DNA of 64,000 nt from positions 39,432-103,431 of the forward strand of contig NW_020170455.1 of assembly GCF_000524195.1 (NCBI RefSeq). The letters are read 5' to 3'. A program made the translations under genes and the position numbers. The notes under the pieces were generated by a model, which saw nothing but the letters and a program-made list of their open reading frames with translations, searched no databases and had not been told where the DNA came from. Positions within the stretch are counted from its first letter, which is position 1. The number at the start of each line of letters is the position of its first letter. The DNA is from Echinococcus granulosus (taxonomy: Eukaryota; Platyhelminthes; Cestoda; Cyclophyllidea; Taeniidae). Positions 1-10,200 of the stretch are shown piece after piece.

Positions 1-560
1 TCCTGATTGTTTGCTTTCAGGGATAAATTGTTCCATGGAATCGGAACTCAGTTATCCTATATCTCACTGAAGGATGATGTTAGGTAGTAATGTTATATTC
101 TTTCACAACTGATACATTTGGTTTGTTTTTTTTCCTTGTGAAAAGCATACTGTCTTATCCCTTTACCCCATGTAAAAAACGCAGAATTTAATATTTAGGA
201 AGTCCGTTGACCTACGGTGAGATAATTTTGACGATGTAATGGAGATGCACAGTAATTTGTCCACAAAACTTTGACATCCCAACCGTATGTCCCTCTACAT
301 TTGACAGGTAGGATTCTCGCAACAAGTTCTTCTACTCAGCAGATAGATTTTGATATATATTGTGTTTCAAAGAACGATTTTAACCTGTAGACACCAATTA
401 TAGTAGGCGCGGAGACTACTTATTTAATTACATGCCTTTCAGTCAAGAATGGAAAGTAGCACCTCTAACGTTTAAATGGGTGTCCAATCCCCAACCATGA
501 TCAAAAAATACTCTGGTCAGAACGCGGAGTAAGACACGCGGGAGAGGGCAGGTAACCACT
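1..560. other. 3' flank of the lebercilin gene
   Basis: AT-rich sequence in which I see no gene, RNA or repeat. Confidence 0.5.
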
Positions 561-566
561 TTTATT
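561..566 (-). terminator. Candidate poly(A) signal for lebercilin
   Basis: AATAAA on the minus strand, 231 bases after the TGA at 797. Good position and canonical motif, but no cleavage evidence. Confidence 0.4.
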
Positions 567-796
567 TTCCTAAACGAACGTAAATAAAAGCAGAAATGAC
601 CGCCCGTACAAGCGTCTATCTACGATTCCCGCTTGACTGAGTGTGGTCGATTCACCAATGCGGTCAGACATCAGCCTGAGTAGAAAAAAACGGCTTGACG
701 CTCCTCCCTGACTTGCTTTTCTACTTACGCCCTTACTTTGCGAAAGGTTTTCCCCTAAAATGAAAGGAAAAAAAGTCTTCGAATTACATCGTGGCA

Positions 797-877
797 TCAA
801 TGAACGGACGGTTCAGTGTAAAGCCCGGTGACATGATGACATTCGAGCTCATCATCCATTTGAACGGCTGCACCAGG
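797..877 (-). CDS. LCA5: Lebercilin exon 11: C-terminus
   Basis: Residues 612-637 and a TGA at 799-797. The acceptor gattccattttag is strong and the phase fits. The exon reads PGAAVQMDDELECHHVTGLY and ends TEPSVH. It is short, so a chance fit is possible. A competing acceptor-led open stretch at about 752-570 needs a different phase. Confidence 0.6.
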   Translation of the reverse strand, partial: PGAAVQMDDELECHHVTGLYTEPSVH

Positions 878-3800
878 CTAAAATGGAATCTAAATGATTA
901 GGAATTATGGAAAACCTTCCACTAGAAAAGCACCTTTAGAATGCGGATAGAACATATGCTACTCAAACGCTTAATCAGTGCTTACTCATGAGGAATGCAG
1001 TGGCTCACCTTATTTATCTTACGTGTATTTTTCGTATAAGTTATGTTTGTCTTTCACTGTTTTTCATCCCGTGTAGTCAAACATTCCGGAGATGGGGATG
1101 TTTCGGTCTGGAAAAATCAAATTTTTATTTCAAAGTTTAAAATAAATGGGAATTAACCATGTCGAATGCGGCATTATCCTCGTTTTTTGGGACAGCTAGA
1201 ATTGAGAGGTCGTGCAAATTTAAATCAAGTGAATCGGTATGACCAATAAACTGAACAAAGAAGAGAATTAACATGTGAAATTATCAGAAGGGCGCCAATT
1301 TTCTTTACTTGCATTTCCTTATCAAAATCTCGTTCTAAAAATGCTCTACTCGTAGTTTGAATAATGTACACGTTGAAACGACTTAATATAGCTGTTTTCT
1401 TCAAGCGTTATAAAAGCCCAAGCCGATTCCCATACATGAGAGGACGATACAATGTTGGTGTGAGTGGTTGGTTAATCGTACCGGTTTAGCCAATAGCCAA
1501 GCAGCATTGTGTAAATGCACTAATCAAATCAAAGAAGCCCACTTCGCCCATCAAACTACCTTTTGTTTCAGCGAAGCATACGAGGTGTTGGGTGGTGCAG
1601 ATTTGGCCTGAGCATCGAAGAGTTTGGAGGCAAGACGAGTGCCACTTGTGTTGCCGGCGGTTTCTGCGCTATTTGTGTTGTTGCTATCGACGTTTGTGAT
1701 TGCGTTGGCGGCAGTCGGATGTGGGTGTTGTGAATGAGACTCCTAGTGGAGGAAAAACCATATTAGAACTTGCCGGTAACTGAGTACAAGGTAATTAAAC
1801 AAGATTGGGAGCCCCAGGAATGATGGTTAGGAAACTGCCACGAGCCTTTTATCTCTTCTCTTTGCATATAAAGCAGCCTTACTTTTAGGAGTAGCTAGGG
1901 TGATGAGATGTGCCAAACTCTTATCGCTACTCACCTTTGAATGGACAGCCTTCTTCTCCCTTGGATTACCTTGCAGAATTTTTGATCCTAATTTCACACT
2001 GTCCCCATCTCCTATAGTTTTTGAAATGACTGAAGAGCAAACACCAGAGCATTCATTTTTGTCCGCATTTTCTGCCTGGAATTCGTCTTGCCTCTCCTTA
2101 GCTACCGTCATTTCACGTACTAGATCCGAAATGACCGTCATAGACTTTTCTTGCACTGTACTGGCTGGTGACTTTTGAAGCGCCTCTGGGACCTGAAGAA
2201 AAAGAAGAAATATTTGAGTCGTTTTATCCGTTAGCTGGGTTTGTCACCCTCCTACCTCTATAGAGTCGCCTCTAGCAGCCGTAGCACCAGCTTTCTTGAT
2301 CGCCTTGATGTCATTCTGGACTTTCACGGGCCGTGGAAGTGGTTGCATTTTGAGTGGTTCGGCAACCTCAAATTCTGGCCAGTCCTCGTAAGACTGCGCA
2401 CCGACGATGGTGGTTAGGGGAGCAGCTTTCGACTCGTTCTTCAGATGAAAGAGAAAGGCGTAAATAGAGATGTTAAGACGAACCCAAATGAGAGGTAAAC
2501 TCTTGAAGCTTCAAAGCCTAATCCAACTTACAGAAAAAAATGAAATAGATGCCTCAAGTCATGCCTGACAGTTGACTATAACTCAATCAAAGATCTCTCA
2601 CAAAAACGACAAAAATAATGTGAATACGACAATCCAATATACCCTCTTTGACATGATAGGTTCCTCCTCCTCCTCCTCCTTGATTTTTGCCTCTGCAACC
2701 AAACGAGCCAAGTTTTCCCTAGCTTTCAAAACTGCCAGTTCGCAATCATGGCTTTTTCCAAGGCAGCTACTGAAGGCAGAATATAAGTAGAGTGGTTTCG
2801 AAAATCATTGACAGAAGGTATGAATAGTCGCGAATTTAAACACACTTAGTTTAAGGAAAAAGTGTATTATTTAAAAAAAACACTTTCGGAAGCCTCGAAA
2901 TAAAGGTTAAGTAAGCAAGCAATGAATTGTTTGGGTGAAGATAAACTTGTCCGCACAATTTAACTGTCGACCATTCAATAGCAAACTGAGAGGATCAAGC
3001 CTAAATCAACATATAAAACTAAAACACAATTTGACTGAGAGGGCATTACAAAAATCCAAATGATATTTTATTTAAGGCTGCGCACTCCCTTAATGCATAG
3101 TCAAATATACCTTTTCGTCAGATCCAAAGTCGGTTCAACGGTTTGTGGACGACAGAACACCTCATTTGATATGCGTGGTTCAACGCTCAAAATCGTTGTT
3201 GCTGGACGAGTGGAGGATTTTACATTCCTTTTCGGGGCTTTAAGGATACGCATTTAACCAAATCAAGTAGATTACGAACGGATTTCGTTGCGATGGTGTA
3301 AAGTGGGCTTACTGTCGGTTTGAGAAGTGCATCCATCCATTTGATTGGTGGTTTTCAGTTGAGCCTTGATTTTCGTTTCCTGCGAAATAGAGATGAGGGA
3401 ATGGTACTTGAGTTCGCTGCAAGCTTCAATGGTTTAAGTGAGACGAAAGTTGCCGGAATGACTAGCATTCCTGGAAGTAGTAATGCCATCCTGGCTTATT
3501 TTAAACGTACTTTTAAGGTCAAAATGGCTGACTGTTAACGCAACCCCTTGATGGCTATGATGGGCAAATCAGAGCAAAAATTCACTTCGAGTTTCAGCTT
3601 CAGCACTAAGGTGGTGAAGTGTGTTCAAAGAGGCGGATGCAATCAGAATTGCGTGTAGATTACGAATATTTCATTATTGGAAGTAGCAAAAAGTCAAAAC
3701 TCCTCTCACCGTCTTCACCAGATGCGGTGACGGAGTCGGTTGTGGAGGTGGCTGCATCTGTACAGCTGTGGCGTCGGCAGTCCCTCGAGCAGTGGATCGA

Positions 3801-6405
3801 CTCCTGCCACGCTGCGCATGTGCCTCCAGCATCCGTTGCTTCTCCTGCAGATCCGTCTGCAAACCACGCACGGTGGAGGCCAGTGTGGCGCATTTGGCCT
3901 GCAGGTCGCGCTGTTGTCGCAATAGGCGTGTGCGCTCGCATCGCTGGTTCTTTTCCAGATTGTGAACATACTTCTCCAGTGCCTAGAGGGCAAGAGGGAG
4001 CTTTACAACGCGAGCAAAATAGTCGGCAGTTAGAGAAGTAAACAGAAGTGGGGAGGATAAGGGAAACTATGAGGGGAAGATACCGAAAACGAATGAAAGG
4101 CAGAACGCTTTGATGCATGCAAAGAACAAATTTATCGCGAGCCTTACAGACAGGAAAGGCATCGTTACTGCTGTTTTCACATCGAGATAGTTGTTGAATT
4201 TATCCAACCCCTGTCGGCTATTGCTAACGAGAGCTGCAACAGAGCGCTTCCTGAATAAAATCCGGTATTCAATTAAGCAAGATTCAATCCACCTTGGGGG
4301 CAAACAACAACCGAGAGCATCTGCAGACTATTTCAAAATGATTCCCTTTTCCGTATACATCATTGGAGGGTGGCAAGAACCAAAGGTCATATTACGCTAC
4401 GCCACTTTTTATGCAAGGTCTTAAGGTCGCAGGTCTGTATTCAAAGTCTTGGGGCAGTTGCTCAATACAGACTTTTCATGTCACTGTTCGATCGCAGTGA
4501 ACGTTACGTTTTGTGGTCATGCTATCCCGAGTATTTAAAGCCTAAGTTTCACCGATTTGAGCTTAAAGAATGCCATGAATGGGAATGAAGTTCCACGCCT
4601 ACTTTTGTTAGTACTGTAAAGTAAACAGGTAAATGAAATGGTACCAGACAAAAAAGAGACGAGGGAAGGACCCGCCAAAGGTAACATGGGCCAAATACAA
4701 ATAATAAGAGATTGTTAAGAGACGAAGAATACTAATGAAATGTGCAGCTGTAAATACAAAGATTTGGGCTAATAAGATTAGCATCAAACATGAACTTAAC
4801 TGATTTGGTGTATAGGATCAAACTCAAGAAAACGGCATTTAAACCGTTCATCAAATTGGTCTGCTAACAACCTCAGGGCTTGTGGAATAAGGTATAAAGT
4901 CGATAGAAGATGATACAATATCAGATTTGTTAAGATTTATATAGACCAAGCAGGTACACTCACTCTTATAAATAATAGTAGCGTCAAAATATTTATCGTC
5001 GTCATGTTTATGGGGTTGATTCGGAAATTCCAAACTAATTATTATAACTTACTGCTTAACGCAGTTTCGAGTGAATATTATGGAAGCAGAGTATAGAATA
5101 TTCCATAATGGTTGGTCTGCATAGAAGCAAATGCATGAATAACGTGTTGAAGGTAAACTGCACCTGAGTCAAGATGGCGGACAACTAGAAAAATTTGTAG
5201 TAGGTATCTAGTAATGCCTCGAGAAAAATAAGGCTCCGGAGGCATTAGAGTGTAATTATTTCCTGTTAACCGAGTTTGGATAGGAATAATTAACTAAATA
5301 TGCGTCATCAAAAGTGTTCTGACTGTGATTTAACAAACCTGGGCTTGTATTTTAAGCATCTCACTAAAATTTGTCAAAACACGGCAAATGAGTTTGAGAC
5401 GACGACTTAAGATAATTTAAATCATTCCGAAGGAACAAATCGGTCAATGGATAGTACTCGATGTGACAAACTTAATATTTGATAATAAAGGTAAAAAGCA
5501 AAAGTAGTCATTAAAAATAAAGAACGACTTGAACACAGTAAGAAGATGAAACAACATCACGTCAGTTTCATAAGAAAATCGGAAGCATCGGAACTTAAAA
5601 ACGGCACAGAGTCCCAAAACTGACCACTTTGTCCCTCTCAATGGATTCATATTCCTCCCTTAGCTGCTGCAAAGCAGAGACCAGCTCCTCACGTTCCGGC
5701 AGATTCTGTTCAAAAGCGAGGTCCCTTAAATGCTGCAGCTCCTCCTCGGCTCTGTAACGAGCACTTTCCGACTCCTGCATAGCCTTATTTGTGCGAACAA
5801 AAATATCCTTCAAACGCTTCAGCTGCTCACGATAAACCCTTATTTCCTCCATCTGACTATTCATCAGCATTGGCAGCCTCGCATTCTTTCCGTCTAACTA
5901 GATCAAAAGTGTCATTATGATGAAACGCGTATCCACCATGGGATTAATAAATGTAAGAACCGAACTCTTAATTCTCATTAAATTTTAGGCAGAACAGCAA
6001 TAACGTAAAAAAATAGAGGACCGAATCTGAAAACCTTTTCAATAATGGCAGCTTGAACATGGCCTTGTGCCTTTAGCATACGATTATCTTCCTTTAAGGC
6101 ACACACTTTGCTCTTAAGGAAATCAAGTTGACACTGTTGGTCATTCAAGACCTCCTGTTTAGCCATAAGTATCTTCTCTAGCAGCTCGTATGACCTCTTT
6201 CTTTCACTTCTAAGAGCTGATGAAGCCATGTTTGACGTAAAGGTTTTTCTTTTCCTTCGGCGGATTGGGACTGGTGAAAATGCTGAAGTAAATGTTAGTA
6301 GGAAAGCAAACCTGGATTTATTGGTGGAAGTGTCTCGTCAGTACTCAAAGGAGGCATTTGTAAAGCAAAGGAAACTTCTGATACATTTGGCCCCTTCAGA
6401 TTCAT
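797..6405 (-). CDS. LCA5: Lebercilin (LCA5) family ciliary coiled-coil protein (11 exons, 637 aa)
   Basis: Lebercilins sit at the ciliary base and axoneme and associate with intraflagellar transport. In a worm the likely sites are sensory cilia, flame cells or sperm (inference). Exons: 6405-6312, 6282-6035, 5897-5625, 3982-3710, 3379-3313, 3237-3111, 2769-2643, 2438-2256, 2192-1935, 1742-1560, 877-797. Phases agree throughout and the total is 1914 nt. The lebercilin domain covers about residues 65-270 as near-continuous coiled coil. The diagnostic stretch LRDLAFEQNLPEREELVSAL aligns with LQKLSEDKNLAERDELTHRL of human lebercilin, and the following LEKYVHNLEKNQRCERTRLL with LEKQLRLNNRAFSRQL. 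The C-terminal half is low-complexity: a Pro/Thr stretch, six Glu in a row (392-397) and a Ser/Asn/Thr-rich tail. Length is near the 697 residues of the human protein. The weakest points are the 29-nt first intron and the last exon. Confidence 0.85.
878..1559 (-). other. Lebercilin intron 10
   Basis: 682 bases, AT-rich. No exon, RNA or repeat seen. Confidence 0.55.
1560..1742 (-). CDS. LCA5: Lebercilin exon 10
   Basis: Residues 551-611. Low-complexity, rich in Ser, Asn, Thr and Ala (for example DSNNTNSAETAGNTSGT), then LASKLFDAQAKSAPPNTSYA. The acceptor is tttttcctccactag and the donor AAAAG followed by gtagtt. Confidence 0.72.
1935..2192 (-). CDS. LCA5: Lebercilin exon 9
   Basis: Residues 465-550, phase 0 at both ends. 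It includes MTVISDLVREMTVAKERQDE and ends REKKAVHSK before the strong donor AAG followed by gtgagt. The frame stays open beyond the donor to a TAA at 1827, but the donor and the next in-phase exon favour splicing. Confidence 0.75.
2256..2438 (-). CDS. LCA5: Lebercilin exon 8
   Basis: Residues 404-464, phase 0 at both ends. It includes YEDWPEFEVAEPLKMQPLPR, and AIKKAGATAARGDSIE before donor gtaggag. No recognised domain. A 63-nt intron follows. Confidence 0.77.
2643..2769 (-). CDS. LCA5: Lebercilin exon 7 with poly-Glu run
   Basis: Residues 361-403. It contains a short helical stretch (ELAVLKARENLARLVAEAKI) and six Glu encoded by an imperfect GAG repeat. The acceptor is attctgccttcag and the donor AGG followed by gtatat. 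Confidence 0.75.
3111..3237 (-). CDS. LCA5: Lebercilin exon 6
   Basis: Residues 319-360 and two bases of 361 (starts TPKRNVKSSTRP, ends PTLDLTK). Basic and Thr/Pro-rich, no family match. The donor is AAAAG followed by gtatat, and the phase fits the next exon. Confidence 0.75.
3313..3379 (-). CDS. LCA5: Lebercilin exon 5
   Basis: Residues 297-318 and one base of 319 (ETKIKAQLKTTNQMDGCTSQ, then TD). This is a 67-base exon between acceptor tctatttcgcag and donor ACA followed by gtaagc. No family match. It is placed by splice signals and phase. Confidence 0.75.
3710..3982 (-). CDS. LCA5: Lebercilin exon 4: end of coiled coil and Pro-rich linker
   Basis: Residues 206-296. ALEKYVHNLEKNQRCERTRL and LQTDLQEKQRMLEA finish the coiled coil. 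RSRSTARG and a Pro/Gln stretch (MQPPPQPTPSPH) follow. The acceptor is cttgccctctag and the donor ACG followed by gtgagag, phase 0 at both ends. It is GC-rich relative to its introns, which produces several long antisense open frames that are not genes. Confidence 0.87.
3983..5624 (-). other. Lebercilin intron 3
   Basis: 1.6 kb. One acceptor-led stretch near 4250-4150 (minus) resembles an exon but has no phase-compatible partner, and the family alignment runs directly from exon 3 to exon 4. Otherwise nothing recognised. Confidence 0.65.
5625..5897 (-). CDS. LCA5: Lebercilin exon 3: core of the lebercilin domain
   Basis: Residues 115-205. Seen: NARLPMLMNSQMEEIRVYRE, RAEEELQHLRDLAFEQNLPE and YESIERDKV. 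The NLPERxEL signature is the strongest link to the family. The donor AAAGTG followed by gtcagt gives a gap-free alignment into exon 4. Confidence 0.87.
6035..6282 (-). CDS. LCA5: Lebercilin exon 2: start of coiled coil
   Basis: Residues 32-114. The acceptor ctaacatttacttcag includes a good branch-like ctaac. The exon gives a basic patch (IRRRKRK), then MASSALRSERKRSYELLEK and LDFLKSKVCALKEDNRMLKA. It aligns with the first helix of the lebercilin domain. The donor is GAAAAG followed by gttttcag, phase 0. Confidence 0.8.
6283..6311 (-). other. 29-nt intron in the lebercilin gene
   Basis: It starts gtttgctttc, contains ctaac nine bases before the end of the pyrimidine-rich tract, and finishes ttacttcag. 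Removing it joins exons 1 and 2 in phase 1. Keeping it introduces a TAA. Introns this short are known in schistosomes, near gene 5' ends. Confidence 0.6.
6312..6405 (-). CDS. LCA5: Lebercilin exon 1: N-terminus
   Basis: Residues 1-31 and one base of 32. It starts MNLKGPNVSE at an ATG with G at -3. It ends CCAG followed by gtttgctt. Without splicing, the frame meets TAA within the next few codons, so the next 29 bases must be removed or the true start is downstream. The alternative start is the Met at 6229 (MASSALRSER), residue 50 in this model. Confidence 0.65.
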
Positions 6406-7101
6406 TGCAACACCTACACGGTTAAAAAACCACCAAACCTCGACTCAAGCAGATGGCACAGCATTACAACATAAACGAAAAATTCAAACAATGGGTAACA
6501 AAAAAACAAATTTGCCTTGGTAAGGCAGGTAATTAAACCATTTCACGAATTCAAATTATTTGCGCATTGATTTCTTTGTAGTAGACTGTAAAGCTAGAGA
6601 GCTTAATGCTGTGCTTTATGAAATGGGACGCATGAAGACAATTACCTCACAAACTTTTGTGATATATGTGATTGATTTACACAAATGTTTTTTGGTTCCG
6701 CAGACGAAACGATTATGAAGAGAAAAATTTTGGCCCAAGTGTTTGTTTTGAGCCACAAAACTTTAATATTTTTCGTTAGTATTATATTTAAATACTAATT
6801 TTTGTCATTATAATCATCCCACACCCCGGTATCTAACTTCAGTATGAATTGGAACTTAATGGTTTGCCTTTGGTTGTTGGTAAAGGTTGCGCTTTCCATG
6901 GCATATCATGGAAAAGTGAATAAGGAATGGGGTTATTGAATGAAAGAGTCCGCATTCCAATAGAGTATAACTGCAACAAAACGTAATCTTGATTGTCATT
7001 GAAAGCACAGTTTTGCCTCGCAAACGCATTTACAAATCAGCAATGTTAACCAGTTCAAATGATATGTAAATGTTTCGACGATAGTGGATGTTATGGAACG
7101 A
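6406..7101. other. Spacer between mGluR and lebercilin genes
   Basis: 696 bases between the receptor stop and the lebercilin start codon, both genes reading minus. It is AT-rich with a candidate ATTAAA. A possible acceptor (ttttttaaccgtgtag) ends nine bases before the lebercilin ATG. No other gene fits here. Confidence 0.6.
6762..6767 (-). terminator. Candidate poly(A) signal for the mGluR gene
   Basis: ATTAAA on the minus strand, about 335 bases after the receptor stop at 7102 and before the lebercilin start. The assignment rests on motif and position only. Confidence 0.3.
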
Positions 7102-7230
7102 TTACTCCGATGAGAAGCTTGACAGCCTCTTATTGGATTCCGATCCCGTGGAGAGGTCCTCAGCTTCAGCCAACCCCAGTTCTCCTCCTGGAGGCAGACT
7201 CCAGTCAGTTTGGCAGATCGCCTCAGCTTT
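7102..7230 (-). CDS. GRM: mGluR exon 11: C-terminal end
   Basis: Residues 1005-1046 and a TAA stop at 7104-7102, after a 67-nt intron with acceptor cgtcttgtag. It begins KAEAICQTDW and ends NKRLSSFSSE. It is acidic and Ser-rich, with no obvious C-terminal PDZ ligand of the type seen in mGluR1/5. The exon is open in phase 0 as required. Its identity depends on exon 10 being part of the receptor. Confidence 0.78.
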   Translation of the reverse strand, partial: KAEAICQTDWSLPPGGELGLAEAEDLSTGSESNKRLSSFSSE

Positions 7231-10200
7231 CTACAAGACGAAAACCAACCGATTAGAACTTGGGTTATTTATCCTTCCTTAGAAGACTTAAATCTACCAT
7301 CGATGGCCTCATCCGCGGTGGGAATAGATGCTTTTCCCGTCGAATAAATGACTTCCGTTGTCTGTTCTCATCCAAAGAAACTTGGACTGAATCTGAGGAC
7401 CCTCGACAGGCATCATCAACTTTTCCACCGGGACTGCCATTCGTTATCCTAGGTGAGGAGACTTCTGCCGATGGTGCTGTCAAATCATGCGATGCTTTGG
7501 GTTGCATTCCTGGTGGCTGGGATGGTGGGAGCAAGGAGATTTTTCTGTCACTCGCCATTTCCACCACTTCGGTGTAGCCAGAGGACTTTCTGCCTCCCAC
7601 GGGGTTACCCCTAACAATCAAAAGGTTTGAAGAGAATGGTTAGAGTATAAATCTGTCAATTACAAGGACAACAATGCGTCTGTGTTTTGAAAAACAAATC
7701 GCATGCTAAAACAGGATAGTGCTTTTTCAATTGAATAAGGCACCATAGTAAGTTAGCACGTTATTCTCGTGAGGAATTGTAGGACTGCTGCGCTGATTTC
7801 GCCTCACACTGCAGTCTCTCATCCTTTCCCTATGATACACAATCTTGCGAACACCTACTCTACAAAACAATGCCTCCAGAAGTTAGGCGGTAATCCAGCC
7901 ACCACCATCTCCCTCTCTATCCCACTTCTCCAACGCGATCGCATGTTTGTCCACCGACTGGCTCACCTGACCTCACTGTACATACTGTTTCTGAGGCCAT
8001 TTACCTTACACACATCCCACACTGTCTTTCATCCAGTTGTATCAAGAGGGCAGATAGAACCCAGTTACATTGGTTTGGCCTTAAGCAAGAGAATTAAACC
8101 AACCATAATGAAGAAAGCCGTCCACAATCTATAACCCACGGCTTACAATACACCGCACACACACATGAAGGCACTGATGCATAAGCACATACACACACGC
8201 ACAGGAAGGAGGGATGTAGGTAGGTAAGGAGAGAGAAGTCAGAAGTCAGAACCATTCGCACCATAAAGCATCCACTGATCCATCTAAAGCAGTGTGTTCG
8301 TATTAAGTAGGCGAAAGAAGCGAAGAGTAAAATGACTTCTTAAGGGCTTATTTTTATCCTTCAATGCGTGTCTGATTAGTAGAGCCCAGTTGCTTAGCCT
8401 CCATTACGACTGCCCTTTCCCAAGTGATGTAACTGAAGTCCGTTTCATCACTTATACTAAACTAAACTGAGTGTTCTCGTCACTGTAATCGCAATATAAC
8501 TTCAGGCGATGGCGACGTGTAGTTTCTCATGATCGAAAATAAAGGGTCGACTTGAACCTGACGCACCCATGCTTGAATGATGCATTGGCAGCGCCAAACA
8601 TGCAAACGACTTCGTAGTGGTGCTTTCTGCCAACTCGCCTTTCTCAAATAAGATGCGAATTTCCCAAAGAGCTTTTTTCTTCCTTACGGACAGAGATGAA
8701 GTCGGTCCCACAGGGCAATAAATTACATTCTGCATTGACAAAGGGAGAGGACGGAAATCACGCCTGATTTTTCTTTATCTCGTGGCTTACAGAGAAAGCT
8801 GTCAAAACCAGAGTTGGAAAACAACCCATCACGTTAAAAAATTTTCATTTTCGAATGTGGGGTTTCAACAACCTCCCGTGATATCAATCACCACTACTGG
8901 TTTTGATTGGTCGAACTCCTGCTTAAAAACTATGAAATATAATTATTTTGAGGTCAGGAATATCCTACACCTGCTTTATTGCTTTAAAGTCAACGTATTC
9001 TACCTGTGGCAAAACTTGTTGTAACTACTCTGCATAAAGTAGTCAGGAAGGTGGTTCACGTGACCTGTAGCTTGGTTGGTTGGATTAGAAGCGCAGGATG
9101 CTACATACATGGAATGCGGTTCGCAGACGTATATTTTAAGCCTTTTTTTTAAATTATGGGTTAAAAACTTCCCTTCTTTGCAGCTGATGAGAAAAGTTCC
9201 TGACTTTTTACTAAAACTCTACGTATTGGGCGCACCTATTAGTCCAAAGGTATTAATGGTAAAGTATCGGACGTTGTAACTCCGGATTTTTGTTTCAACC
9301 CATGCAATAGGAGTTTACTTTCGCCTTTTCCCCAACCATACGAATGGTATTTTCTTCTTTTGAGTGCCAACAGTCTGCGGTGTAAAGTGTCCATGCTTAC
9401 CTTGATTAGGGTGCACACGCCTGATCCTCTTGTCCGCACCCATTCGGGCCGGAAGGCAAGTAGTACAATGAAAAAGGATTCATTATCTTCAAAAATCAAG
9501 CACTCTGTTGTTACTCAAAAATAGAATAAAATTAGTTGGATGATTCTGAAACGAAAATGAGATTAAGGTTTACGAATTCGGTTTGTTTGGACATTTCAAA
9601 GCTGTTAGTAGGGGATCCACGTAACACTGAACAGTGCCACACCTTCACACTTTTCTTTTCCATTTTGCAAAATTAGTCTTGGGATTGAGTCTCAAGAGAG
9701 TCAACTAGTCACAGCAGATGGCCTTCTAATACCCCATTCAGTTGAACCCTGCATATTGTGCCGGGGCTCACTTCGAGGCTCCATCGGAATTCATCTCCCT
9801 ACAATAAATGTGACATCAGACGCGTTTCAGACTGCATTAAAAGCCTCTATCCCAACATCGCTCCATTCTACTGGCCTGGGAGTCGAATTATGACACAAAA
9901 ATGAGGCAAACTAGTGTGTTAATTTACTGGGTGACATAGAAGCTTGCACCGTTTTCGGTATGACTTGCTACAATGGTTTGCTTTAGGCTGTAGAAAATCG
10001 CAACATGTGAGCTAGAACTCGCAGTATAGTTTAATGTGAACAATAAAAAAAAACTTGGATTTCAGTTGCATCGTCTGGGAAAGAAAAGTCGTGACAAGGA
10101 CTAAGCAACTGCGTTCTGCCAATCTGTCATGCGTTAACAGATTACAATGAACCGCCCAGAGGTCATCGTAATTCTTACTTCCACCATCCACTTTACAACA

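Noticed and set aside
1827..1934. Lebercilin ending at the TAA at 1827
   Set aside because: A strong donor at 1934 and two further in-phase exons make splicing more likely, though a read-through form cannot be excluded.
3619..4118. Several overlapping open frames of 60-152 codons on both strands
   Set aside because: They are shadows of the GC-rich lebercilin exon 4 (3982-3710), whose frame alone fits the family alignment and splice phases.
4145..4245. Exon-like stretch on the minus strand in lebercilin intron 3
   Set aside because: No phase-compatible donor exists in exon 3, and the lebercilin alignment is continuous from exon 3 to exon 4.
7769..8134. 121-codon plus-strand ORF
   Set aside because: It lies within a repeat copy whose partner does not preserve the frame.
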